Shown here piece after piece: positions 7,354-15,903 of a DNA stretch of 64,000 bases. The stretch lies in the NCBI GenBank assembly GCA_963775445.1, contig CAVZIT010000004.1:1736001-1800000 (forward strand). The letters are read 5' to 3'. Both the position numbers and the translations under genes were made by a program. The stretch is from Dokdonella_A sp963775445 (GTDB lineage: Bacteria > Pseudomonadota > Gammaproteobacteria > Xanthomonadales > Rhodanobacteraceae). Position 1 is the stretch's first letter, and each line of letters opens with the position of its first letter. Below the pieces are notes generated by a model. The model saw only the letters and a program-made list of their open reading frames with translations, was not told where the DNA came from and made no database searches.

Positions 7354-9951
7354 TCAAGCCTGCAGCAGTACCGCGACAGGCAGTGCTGTGAGCACTTCGC
7401 AAAGTTTCAGCTTTCCCGCATCGACCCGATGCTTGCGCCGCGAGAAAACATCAACGAAGCCACGCTCCGCGATGTCGAGACAAACTTCCGTGTCGGCCCA
7501 TGCCGCGGGAACGATTCGCGGTACGCGGTCCAGATGATGGGCGGCAAGACGCGTTGCGATCACGATCGCCGTACAGGATTCGTGAACGCGCGCAAATGCG
7601 ATTGCCTTCTGTTCCAGGGAGCCGCGGATGGACAATGGTCGATAGTCGCCCGCTCGCCACAGGTCCGGATTACGCGCGCGAACTCCCAGCAGACGTGCAA
7701 GGACGCGTTGCTTGAGTGCATCCTGCTGCCAGTTTGTTGGAGATAAAGCCGGTTCGGGTGCCGTGAGCGTTATTCGGCGCGACGCGTAATCGACTGGTTT
7801 GCGATTGTCCGGATCGACCAGCGAAAAATCCCAGTAATCGCAGCCTTGGTAAAGATCGGGAACGCCGGGTGTGGTCAACCGCAGGACTGTCTGGGCCAGA
7901 CTGTTGATCATGCCAAGCGGCGCGATGCGTTCGACGAATTCGATCAGTTCGTCGAGCATCGGGCGACCTTGCGCGACGGCTCTGCGCAGGTAGGTTTCGC
8001 AGGCTGCTTCGTATTCGGAATTCGGGGCCAGCCAGCTCGTCTCGCGCTTTTTCTCGCGCAGTGCTTTTGTTTGCCAGGCGCTCACGCGAGTGATCAATGC
8101 AGCCAGACCGACGGCGTCGTTGCAGCCGAGGGAGAAAGGCCACGCACCGACCAGCATCTGCAACAGCATGTACTCGTCTTCAGCAGAGGGAGCTGGATCA
8201 CCGGCGATCACGATGCGCAAGTCAGCATTGCTGTTGCGCCAGCGGCGTGCGAGACAGGCCCACGCATCGACGATCTGACTCAACACCGCAAGGCGCGCAC
8301 GCATGTCTTCGCCGCGCTTGTGATCGTGGGTCGCCGTCGCGAGCAGGGCAGCCGGGCGATTCCTGTATCGCGCCTCGCACGCGGCATGGAATCGGGTGCG
8401 GGAAAGAGCCAGGTGTGCCGGGTCGGAGCCGACTTCATTGCGGGAAAGCAGACGACCATAGCGATAGAACGCGGTGTCTTCGACCGCCTTCGCGGCGATC
8501 GGCGGTGTCAGTTGCTGCAATGTGCGCAGCAAGCGCGCACCGGTGAGTTCGTGATCAGCCTCGACGCTGCCTGCGAGAACACGTGCCTCGAGATCGTCGA
8601 GTGCCGTACGGGTCGCGTGCGGCGCGTCCATGCGCGCTCGATCGAACGTTGCGCGCAGCCTTCCGGTTTCGCGTTCGTCGCCGCGTCCGGGTTCGAGATA
8701 GGTGCGATAAATCGAAAAGGCCCGCAACAGCCGAATCACCGCGTCGCGCATGCGGCCGGGCGCCAGAGAAGCGTTGTGCGGAGGGCCCTTCGATGCGCAC
8801 CATTCCTCGATCAACCGGTCGATGTCGGCGGCAAAAAGGCTTTGCGCGATCTCGCTTCGTGCCGCGCGCTGGCAACCATCGAAATCCGGTTCACCGCCCG
8901 TTTGCACCCACATTGCCGACAGTGCCGCGCCGCCCCCACTGTCGTGAAGCACTGCGCTGCATTGATCCATGAAATCGTAGCCCGTGGTGCCGTCCACCGG
9001 CCAGTCGGCTGGAAGGCGTTCGTCGTGCGCCAGGATTTTCTCGACCACGATGAACGCAGGTTCGCGTTCGGGCGCAGCGCGTCTGAACCCTTCGCGCAAG
9101 CGCTCGCAATAGATGCGCGGATCGGCGATGCCATCGACGTGATCAATGCGGACGCCATCGATCAGACCGTCGGCGAAAAGCCTGAACACCAGTTCGTGCA
9201 CCGCATCGAAGACATCGCGGCGATCGATGCGAAGCGCGATCAGATCTGCGATATCGAAGAAGCGGCGCCAATTGATGCGGCGCGATGCCTCGCGCCAATC
9301 GGCAAGCAGCCAATGCTGGCGTTCGAGCAATTGCATCAAAAGCCGCGGGTTGGTGCGGATGGTCTCGTTGTATCGCGCGACGTCTCGCGCGCATTCATCG
9401 CTTTCGCGGTCGAGGACATGGGGATAGCTCTCCGGCGCGAGCGGATAGCTGCGGTTGTCGATCGCAAGCAGCAGGCGCCGGTCGCCGTGGCGACAACAAA
9501 TGCGCATGTCGGAAAGCGATTGTGCAAGCGGACCAGCCAGGAACGGCAGCAAGACCTTGTCCCGCAGTGCCGGATCTCGTGGGTGCCAGTCGATATCGAA
9601 ACATTGCGCATGCCGGCTTGTGTGGCCGTGTTCGAGCACGTCAAACCACCACGCGTTTTCCTCGCTCGTGGCCATGTGGTTCGGAACCACGTCGAGTATC
9701 AGCCCCATGTCGCGCGTTCGCAGTTTCGCGACAAGCTCGCGAAGTGCGTCGATGCCACCGAGTTTCGGATCGATCTGACGGTAGTCGACGACGTCGTACC
9801 CGTGAGTCGAATCGCTGCGGGCCTGCTGCAACGGCGATGCATAGAAGTGGCTGATGCCGAGGTCGGCGTAGTAATCGACAACGCCCAGCGCATCGGTCAG
9901 CGTGAACTCACGATTGAATTGCAGGCGCACAGTCGCGCGCGGCGTCGTCAT
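7354..9951 (-). CDS. treY: Malto-oligosyltrehalose synthase
   Basis: 865 residues, GH13 family. It converts the reducing end of an alpha-1,4-glucan into a trehalosyl unit, which TreZ then releases. The start MTTPRATVRLQFNREF is typical of TreY. Conserved motifs are DVVPNHMA (region I), GVRIDHVDGI with the nucleophile Asp, FIVVEKIL with the acid Glu, and LATATHDHKRGED, which is characteristic of TreY in the fourth region. ATG 9951 overlaps the malQ stop in an ATGA tetranucleotide, so translation is probably coupled. It is the last gene of the glucan/trehalose block. Confidence 0.95.
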   Translation of the reverse strand: MTTPRATVRLQFNREFTLTDALGVVDYYADLGISHFYASPLQQARSDSTHGYDVVDYRQIDPKLGGIDALRELVAKLRTRDMGLILDVVPNHMATSEENAWWFDVLEHGHTSRHAQCFDIDWHPRDPALRDKVLLPFLAGPLAQSLSDMRICCRHGDRRLLLAIDNRSYPLAPESYPHVLDRESDECARDVARYNETIRTNPRLLMQLLERQHWLLADWREASRRINWRRFFDIADLIALRIDRRDVFDAVHELVFRLFADGLIDGVRIDHVDGIADPRIYCERLREGFRRAAPEREPAFIVVEKILAHDERLPADWPVDGTTGYDFMDQCSAVLHDSGGGAALSAMWVQTGGEPDFDGCQRAARSEIAQSLFAADIDRLIEEWCASKGPPHNASLAPGRMRDAVIRLLRAFSIYRTYLEPGRGDERETGRLRATFDRARMDAPHATRTALDDLEARVLAGSVEADHELTGARLLRTLQQLTPPIAAKAVEDTAFYRYGRLLSRNEVGSDPAHLALSRTRFHAACEARYRNRPAALLATATHDHKRGEDMRARLAVLSQIVDAWACLARRWRNSNADLRIVIAGDPAPSAEDEYMLLQMLVGAWPFSLGCNDAVGLAALITRVSAWQTKALREKKRETSWLAPNSEYEAACETYLRRAVAQGRPMLDELIEFVERIAPLGMINSLAQTVLRLTTPGVPDLYQGCDYWDFSLVDPDNRKPVDYASRRITLTAPEPALSPTNWQQDALKQRVLARLLGVRARNPDLWRAGDYRPLSIRGSLEQKAIAFARVHESCTAIVIATRLAAHHLDRVPRIVPAAWADTEVCLDIAERGFVDVFSRRKHRVDAGKLKLCEVLTALPVAVLLQA

Positions 9952-12017
9952 GATTTGCGGCGCGCGTCGGCCATCGCGCGCAGTCGCTTCGCGACAGGCG
10001 CGGTTGTGAGTGACATTGCGGTATCTTCGGGCATGCGCCGGCGCCAATTCGGATGCTCGTCGACCGTGCCGGGCACGTTGGGCTGATCGGTTAAAGCGAA
10101 TGCATCTTCGAGGGGCAACAGCGCCAGGCGTGACGCAGTCGCGCCGACAAATGCGATGGCGCCTGCCACGAAGGTCGTTGCAGGATCGCCGGGTTGGAGC
10201 CTGTTGCCAACGAGGCCGCTGCCCTCGAGCGCACCGCGGATCGCGCTTGCCAGTTGTTTGCGATCGCACGCGCGTGACCGGACTTCCGCGCTCGCCTCCT
10301 CCGGATCGTTCAGGCCGATCTGCTTGCGAAGCGTGATGTCGCCGCCTTGCCACCAGCCCGCCAGCGTCGGCAGGTCATGCGTGGAGGTCATGGCTACCGC
10401 ATCGCGGCGCCAGGCGTCGGGTGGCAGAAAGCTACCTTCGCGGTCACGCGCGAAGAACAGCACCTCGGTTCCGAGGATGCCGGCATTGCGCATGAGTTCG
10501 CGAAATCCTTGCGGTACGACACCGAGATCCTCGCCTATCACGATCGCGCAATGGCGCTGTGATTCGAGCGTAACGAGGCGCAACAGATCGTCCATGGGAT
10601 AGCGGATGTACGCGCCGTCGAGCGCGGATGCGCCGCGTGGTACAACCCAGAGCCGCCGAAGGTTCATCACGTGGTCGATACGAACGCCGCCGCTGTGTCG
10701 CATTGCTGCGCGCAGCGTATCGATGAACCCGCGAAACCCGAATCGACGCAAGCCTTCCGGCGAAAATGCGGTGAGCCCCCAGTCTTGTCCTTTCAAATTG
10801 AAGTAATCGGGTGGCGCGCCGATCGTGATATCGCCAAGCATCTGATCGCGGAGAACCCATGCATCGCTTCCGCAGGGATCCGAGCCAACCGCGAGATCGG
10901 CGATCAGGCCGATCGCCATGCCGCTGTCGCGGGCGACGATCTGCGCGCGCTCGAGCCCGCGGTCGGCGAGCCATTGCAGGAAACTGTGGAAGTCGACCGA
11001 CGTTTGGATCGATGTTTTCTGGTCAGACTGCGAATCAGTGGAAGGCAGCCAGCTTCTCCAATCGTCCGCGCCGGTGCTGCGATACTGCTCGTGCAGCGCC
11101 TCGAAGAGCGAGTGGCGCGCAAGCGCGGCACCGCGAGCTATCTTGAATGCCGCGAACGCCGCCGTCAGCACGTCGTCTCGTCCGCAAAAACGACGGTAAA
11201 GCGCACGAAACATCTTCAGTTTGCGCTCGCCGACGAGGGGCCAGTTGATCAGCTGCGACAAAGGAGCCGAAGGAATCTCCGGCATCCGCAGACCCTGAAG
11301 CGACGCTGCAATTTCGTCAGGATCGAAGCAGTCGGCAGGATCGATCAACAGCGCGTTGAGGAACAGCCGACTCGAAGGAGAGTACGGGCTGTACTTCTCC
11401 GGGGCAGCGCTGAACATCGCATGGACCGGGCTCATCGCGAGTGCATCTGCCCCGAGGGTGGCGCTTTTCTCTGCGAGTTGCGCGAGTGTGCTGAAGTCGC
11501 CAATACCGAAGTCTTGCGGGCGCCGCAAGGCATGAATCTGCGCTGCCAGTCCCCACCGCTTGGCAGGTCCATCGGACTCGATATCCCGCAGGGAAAAGCA
11601 ACGTAACGGCGCCACCGCCAGTTCGGTCTCTTCATCGCCGATGGTCAGGCGGTGATATCCGGCACTGTCGATCGGAGGCAGCCGGTTGGACGAATCCGAA
11701 TTCAGCTGTCCTTCCAGTTTCTGACCCGACTCCAGGTCGATGCGAAATTTCGTCCCGGCGCGGTGCGATCCGTCAAGCGCAACGGCACGCCCCACCGTGG
11801 CCGTCGCAAGCGCTGGCAGATGGCTGTCCGCACGCCTTCGCGCCAAGCGCTCGCTGCTTTCGGAAATCTCCTGCGGACTGCCGGCTGCGAAACCGAGCGC
11901 GCCGACCAGCGCGGCCAGCGTGTCCGGCAATACTTCGCGCCGCTGACCGTCGAAACCGGTCCATGCGGTCTCGATACCGAGCGATTCGGCGAGTTGGCGC
12001 AGCGCCTGATCAGACAT
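9948..12017 (-). CDS. malQ: 4-alpha-glucanotransferase (amylomaltase)
   Basis: 689 residues, GH77. It transfers alpha-1,4-glucan segments between malto-oligosaccharides and releases glucose. Visible motifs are GVRIDHVMNL with the catalytic Asp, VIGEDLGVVP with the Glu acid/base, and TSTHDLPTLAGWW, the GH77 signature with the third carboxylate. An N-terminal beta-rich extension of about 150 residues precedes the barrel, as in other long MalQ proteins. The start ATG 12017 overlaps the end of treZ by 8 bases, and the stop overlaps the treY start (ATGA). Its place between treZ and treY suggests recycling of short malto-oligosaccharides left by debranching. Confidence 0.94.
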   Translation of the reverse strand: MSDQALRQLAESLGIETAWTGFDGQRREVLPDTLAALVGALGFAAGSPQEISESSERLARRRADSHLPALATATVGRAVALDGSHRAGTKFRIDLESGQKLEGQLNSDSSNRLPPIDSAGYHRLTIGDEETELAVAPLRCFSLRDIESDGPAKRWGLAAQIHALRRPQDFGIGDFSTLAQLAEKSATLGADALAMSPVHAMFSAAPEKYSPYSPSSRLFLNALLIDPADCFDPDEIAASLQGLRMPEIPSAPLSQLINWPLVGERKLKMFRALYRRFCGRDDVLTAAFAAFKIARGAALARHSLFEALHEQYRSTGADDWRSWLPSTDSQSDQKTSIQTSVDFHSFLQWLADRGLERAQIVARDSGMAIGLIADLAVGSDPCGSDAWVLRDQMLGDITIGAPPDYFNLKGQDWGLTAFSPEGLRRFGFRGFIDTLRAAMRHSGGVRIDHVMNLRRLWVVPRGASALDGAYIRYPMDDLLRLVTLESQRHCAIVIGEDLGVVPQGFRELMRNAGILGTEVLFFARDREGSFLPPDAWRRDAVAMTSTHDLPTLAGWWQGGDITLRKQIGLNDPEEASAEVRSRACDRKQLASAIRGALEGSGLVGNRLQPGDPATTFVAGAIAFVGATASRLALLPLEDAFALTDQPNVPGTVDEHPNWRRRMPEDTAMSLTTAPVAKRLRAMADARRKS

Positions 12018-13797
12018 CGCGGTTCGATGGCGACAGCGACGCCAGCAGAGAGTGCGCAGGCAACGTCCCGGATGCCAGTGCCGCATCGACTCCTGGCGTG
12101 GTCTGGTACAGCGCATCGTTGGGACCGGCAGGGTCGAAAGAAACGTCGTCGGGACCGAGGTTGACCCATATCGTCAGCACGCGTGCATCGCCAAGACGCC
12201 AGCCTGCCGTCAGGGCGACATCTTCGAGGACGCGCGCGCCGATCGATTGCGCGCCATCGAGGAACGGAATGATTTCCCGCCGGCGTATCGCGAGCAACTC
12301 ACGGCAGCGGGCGAGGGCGCACGCGCCCTCAACTTGGGTTGCGGCGCCGAAGTCGGGGATGGAACGCGTGAAGGTCTCCTCGTCGTTCGGATCGGGGATT
12401 GCTTGCCGCTGTTGAGGGTCGCGAAACAAGGCGAACGCGGCGAACTCGCGACGCCGGCCTTCGCGAACGGCCTCGGCCAACGGTCCGGAATAGTCGGTGA
12501 AATAGAAAAATGGCGTTCGCGAATCCCATTCCTCGCCCATCCACAGCAGTGGAATCGAGGGCGCGAGCAGCAACAACGCGGTCGCGGCGTGAAGCGCGTC
12601 GGGATTCGCAAGCATCGTCAAACGCTCGCCGCAAGCCCGGTTCCCGACCTGATCGTGGTTCTGGAGAAACGAGACAAAACGCACCGGCGCAAGCGCGCGG
12701 CTTGGCTGGCCGCGGGTAGCGCCGCGATGGATCGAATACTCGCCCTGGTAGGCGAAACCATCCGCGAGACAGCGGGCCAATGCGGCGGCCGGCGCTCTGG
12801 CGTAGTCGCGGTAGTAGCTCTCGTGCTCGCCCGTAAGCATCACGTGGAGAGCGTGATGAAAATCGTCGTTCCATTGCGCGTCGAAACCGTGCTGCAGGAG
12901 ATCTGCATCGTTCGCGTCGTTCTCGACGACGAGATGCACGTGGCGGCCCGGTGATACCCCAGCGCGCACGCGCGACGCGAGATCCGGTAGCCAGTTGTTC
13001 GGTGCAATCGCATGCACGGCATCAAGGCGTAGCCCGTCGAATCGGTATTCCTCGAGCCAGTACAGCGCATTCGCGATATAGAACTCGCGTACCTCGTCGC
13101 GACGGAAATCGATGGCACGGCCCCAAGGAGTCGTTACGTCGTCGCGGAAGAATTCATCGGCATAGCTCGCCAAATGGTTGCCCTGCGGACCGAAGTGGTT
13201 GTACACCACATCCAGGAACACCATGAGTCCGCAACCGTGCGCGGCGTCGATCAGTTCCTTGAGTTCATCGAGACTGCCATATGCGGAATTCGGTGCGAAG
13301 GGGAGCACGCCGTCATAGCCCCAATTTCGTCGGCCCGGGCTTTCCGCGAGCGGCATCAACTCGATTGCCGTGATGCCGAGGTCGACGAGGCGGCCAAGAA
13401 TACGGCGCACCCCGACGTAGCCTCCCAGACATCCGGCGTGAAGTTCGTAAATCACGGTTTCGTTCCATGGTCTTCCGCGCCAGCCGGATTGCTCCCAGCA
13501 GTAACTTGAGGGATCGACCACCATGCTGGGACCGTCGACGCCACCTTGCTGCGCACGCGATGCCGGATCGGGTACCGGCTCGTTCCCGTCAAAACGATAT
13601 TGGTAGGTCGTGCCAGGGGCGCAGTCGCTCTCGGCGCAAAACCAGCCGCCAGGCTCGGGGTTCATCGCGAGTTCGCCTCGATCGCCGAAGACGATTTGCG
13701 CCTCTCTCGACGAAGGCGCCCAGACGCAAAACCGCGTGCGACCGTTGCCTACGGGGACGGCACCGAATCGAGCGTACCCGAGGCTGGCCTCGCTCAT
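12010..13797 (-). CDS. treZ: Malto-oligosyltrehalose trehalohydrolase
   Basis: 595 residues, GH13. It hydrolyses the bond next to the terminal trehalosyl group made by TreY, releasing trehalose. An N-terminal CBM48-like sandwich (TRFCVWAPSSREAQIVF) is followed by the barrel. Motifs are FLDVVYNHFGP, GLRLDAVHAI with the nucleophile Asp, LVVENDAND with the Glu, and FLQNHDQVGN. The start ATG 13797 overlaps the glgX stop in ATGA, and the 3' end overlaps malQ by 8 bases. Length and motif order match TreZ well and distinguish it from GlgB. Confidence 0.95.
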   Translation of the reverse strand: MSEASLGYARFGAVPVGNGRTRFCVWAPSSREAQIVFGDRGELAMNPEPGGWFCAESDCAPGTTYQYRFDGNEPVPDPASRAQQGGVDGPSMVVDPSSYCWEQSGWRGRPWNETVIYELHAGCLGGYVGVRRILGRLVDLGITAIELMPLAESPGRRNWGYDGVLPFAPNSAYGSLDELKELIDAAHGCGLMVFLDVVYNHFGPQGNHLASYADEFFRDDVTTPWGRAIDFRRDEVREFYIANALYWLEEYRFDGLRLDAVHAIAPNNWLPDLASRVRAGVSPGRHVHLVVENDANDADLLQHGFDAQWNDDFHHALHVMLTGEHESYYRDYARAPAAALARCLADGFAYQGEYSIHRGATRGQPSRALAPVRFVSFLQNHDQVGNRACGERLTMLANPDALHAATALLLLAPSIPLLWMGEEWDSRTPFFYFTDYSGPLAEAVREGRRREFAAFALFRDPQQRQAIPDPNDEETFTRSIPDFGAATQVEGACALARCRELLAIRRREIIPFLDGAQSIGARVLEDVALTAGWRLGDARVLTIWVNLGPDDVSFDPAGPNDALYQTTPGVDAALASGTLPAHSLLASLSPSNRDV

Positions 13798-15899
13798 GAG
13801 GAGGGTGCAGCGAGCTTTGCGTGCGCGATCATCACACTGTGCGCGGCGATGCGAACCGCGGGGCCGGCGAGCGGGGCCTCCGGCCGCTCGGGTGCTGCAC
13901 TGTCGAGAATCCGCGTCCACTCGACGGCCGGCGGCGGCAGCAGGAACTCGATTTCTCTGCTGTCGCCATTGAACAACACGGCGATGAGATCGGTGTCGCC
14001 GTCGTCTCGCGCCTCGGCCCTGCGCATGACCAGCGTATGTGCGCTCGCATCGCCCCACGCCTCGCCTGGAACGGGTTTGGCGTCGATGTCGTACCAGGTG
14101 ATGTCGCTCAGCCCGGCCGGTTGCACCGCTGTGCCATGGCGGTAACGCGCGCTGCGCAGCAAGGGCAGGCGTTGGCGCAACGTGGCCAGTCGCTCGACGA
14201 ATCGCGTCATCCGGGCAGCAGCGGGACTCGCCGCCAGATCCCAGTCGTACCACGACAGGGTGTTGTCCTGGCAGTACGCATTGTTGTTGCCCTGTTGCGT
14301 ACGTTGCGCTTCATCTCCCGCGAGCAGCATCGGTGTGCCAGTAGCAACAAACAAGGTCGCGAGCATCGCACGCGCAACTTTCTCGCGACGATCGATGATG
14401 GCCTTGTCGTCGGTTGCGCCTTCGATGCCCCAGTTGGCGCTCAGGTTGTCCGAATGGCCATCGTGGTTGTCTTCTGCGTTGGCCTCGTTATGGCGCTCGG
14501 CGTAGCTGACGAGATCGGCCAGCGTGAATCCGTCGTGTGCGGTGATGAAGTTGATCGATGCACCGGGCTTGCGACCATCGTGATCGAACACGTCGGCCGA
14601 TCCCGCGAGGCGCGCCGCGAGATCTCCGCGCGCATTCTCGTCGCCGCGCCAGTAGCGGCGAACGCCGTCGCGAAAGCGATCGTTCCATTCGGAAAAGCCG
14701 GGAGGATAGTTGCCGAGCTGATAGCCGCCGGGGCCGAGATCCCATGGTTCCGCGATCATCTTGAGATGCGAGAGCTGGGGATCCTGTCGGATTGCGTTGA
14801 ACAGAGCGGATTCGCGATCGAAGCCGTGAGCTTCGCGTGCGAGTGTGGACGCGAGATCGAAGCGAAATCCATCCACGCGAAACGCGCTCGCCCACCAACG
14901 CAGGCTATCCATGACCGTTCGCAGCACCGGCGCGCGCGCGACCGCGACCGTGTTGCCGCATCCGGTGTCGTCGACGTAGCGGCGCGGGGCGTCGTCGGCG
15001 AGGCGGTAGTAGCTCGCATTGTCGCAGCCTCTCCAGGAGAGCGTCGGACCGAACTCGTTGCCCTCGCTGGTGTGGTTGTAGACCACATCGATGATGAGCT
15101 CGATGCCGGCCGAGTGCAGGCGGCGCACGGTCGCGCGGATTTCCGCGAGCGAACCCGTGGCCAGATAACGCGGCTCCGGGGCGAACCAGGAGAGCGGGCT
15201 GTATCCCCAATAGTTGCCGAGTCCACGCTTGACGAGAAAGCGATCCTGCAGGAAGGCCTGCACCGGTAACAATTCGACCGCGGTGATGCCCAGACGCTTG
15301 AGATGCGCGATGATTGAAGGATGCCCAAGCGCGGCGAAGGTGCCGCGCTGACGTTCCGGAATGTCCGGGCGGCACATGGTCAGGCCGCGCAGGTGCGCTT
15401 CGTAGATGACGGTGTCCGACCACGGGATGCGCGGCGGGCGATCGTCGCCCCAGTCGGCGGCTTCGTCGATCACCACGGCCTTGGGCATGCACGCCGAGCT
15501 GTCGCGGCGGTCGAATGAGAGATCGCCGCGCGCACTGCCGACTCGGTATCCGAACAGCGCATCGCTCCAGCGCACCTCGCCGATGAGCTGTTTCGCATGC
15601 GGGTCGAGCAGCAACTTGTGTGGATTGAAGCGCTGCCCGGCGGCGGGTTCGTACGGCCCGCTGACCCGATAGCCATACACGAGTCCCGGGCTGCCATCCG
15701 GCAAGTAGCCATGCCAGACCTGGTCGGTCTGCGCGGGCAGTTCGATGCGCGCGATTTCGCGGCGGCCCTCGGCATTGAACAGGCACAACTCGACGCGTGT
15801 TGCGTTTGCGGAATGAAGCGCAAAGTTGACGCCCAGCCCGTCCCAGCTCGCGCCGAGCGGGAAGTTGCGACCGACCTCGATCGAACGCGCGCTCGGCAT
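13794..15899 (-). CDS. glgX: Glycogen debranching enzyme GlgX
   Basis: 701 residues, GH13 isoamylase/GlgX type. It cleaves alpha-1,6 branches, preferring short side chains. After an N-terminal CBM48 domain (NFALHSANATRVELCLF) come the barrel motifs VVYNHTSEGNEFGP, GFRFDLASTL with the nucleophile Asp, MIAEPWDLGPGGYQ with the Glu, and FITAHDGFTLADLVSY, all standard for GlgX. The start ATG 15899 lies 4 bases after the glgB stop. The gene ends in an ATGA overlap with treZ. In this operon it would supply linear chains to TreY. Confidence 0.95.
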   Translation of the reverse strand: MPSARSIEVGRNFPLGASWDGLGVNFALHSANATRVELCLFNAEGRREIARIELPAQTDQVWHGYLPDGSPGLVYGYRVSGPYEPAAGQRFNPHKLLLDPHAKQLIGEVRWSDALFGYRVGSARGDLSFDRRDSSACMPKAVVIDEAADWGDDRPPRIPWSDTVIYEAHLRGLTMCRPDIPERQRGTFAALGHPSIIAHLKRLGITAVELLPVQAFLQDRFLVKRGLGNYWGYSPLSWFAPEPRYLATGSLAEIRATVRRLHSAGIELIIDVVYNHTSEGNEFGPTLSWRGCDNASYYRLADDAPRRYVDDTGCGNTVAVARAPVLRTVMDSLRWWASAFRVDGFRFDLASTLAREAHGFDRESALFNAIRQDPQLSHLKMIAEPWDLGPGGYQLGNYPPGFSEWNDRFRDGVRRYWRGDENARGDLAARLAGSADVFDHDGRKPGASINFITAHDGFTLADLVSYAERHNEANAEDNHDGHSDNLSANWGIEGATDDKAIIDRREKVARAMLATLFVATGTPMLLAGDEAQRTQQGNNNAYCQDNTLSWYDWDLAASPAAARMTRFVERLATLRQRLPLLRSARYRHGTAVQPAGLSDITWYDIDAKPVPGEAWGDASAHTLVMRRAEARDDGDTDLIAVLFNGDSREIEFLLPPPAVEWTRILDSAAPERPEAPLAGPAVRIAAHSVMIAHAKLAAPSS

Positions 15900-15903
15900 C
15901 TGC

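Noticed and set aside
7327..7363. TTGACA next to the treY stop as mscS promoter
   Set aside because: The best -10-like hexamer is 20 bases away, beyond normal spacing, so it is not convincing.
7846..10086. 746-residue plus-strand open frame
   Set aside because: It is antisense to treY, whose frame has full GH13 motifs; the plus frame has Arg/His/Gln-rich shadow composition and no domain.
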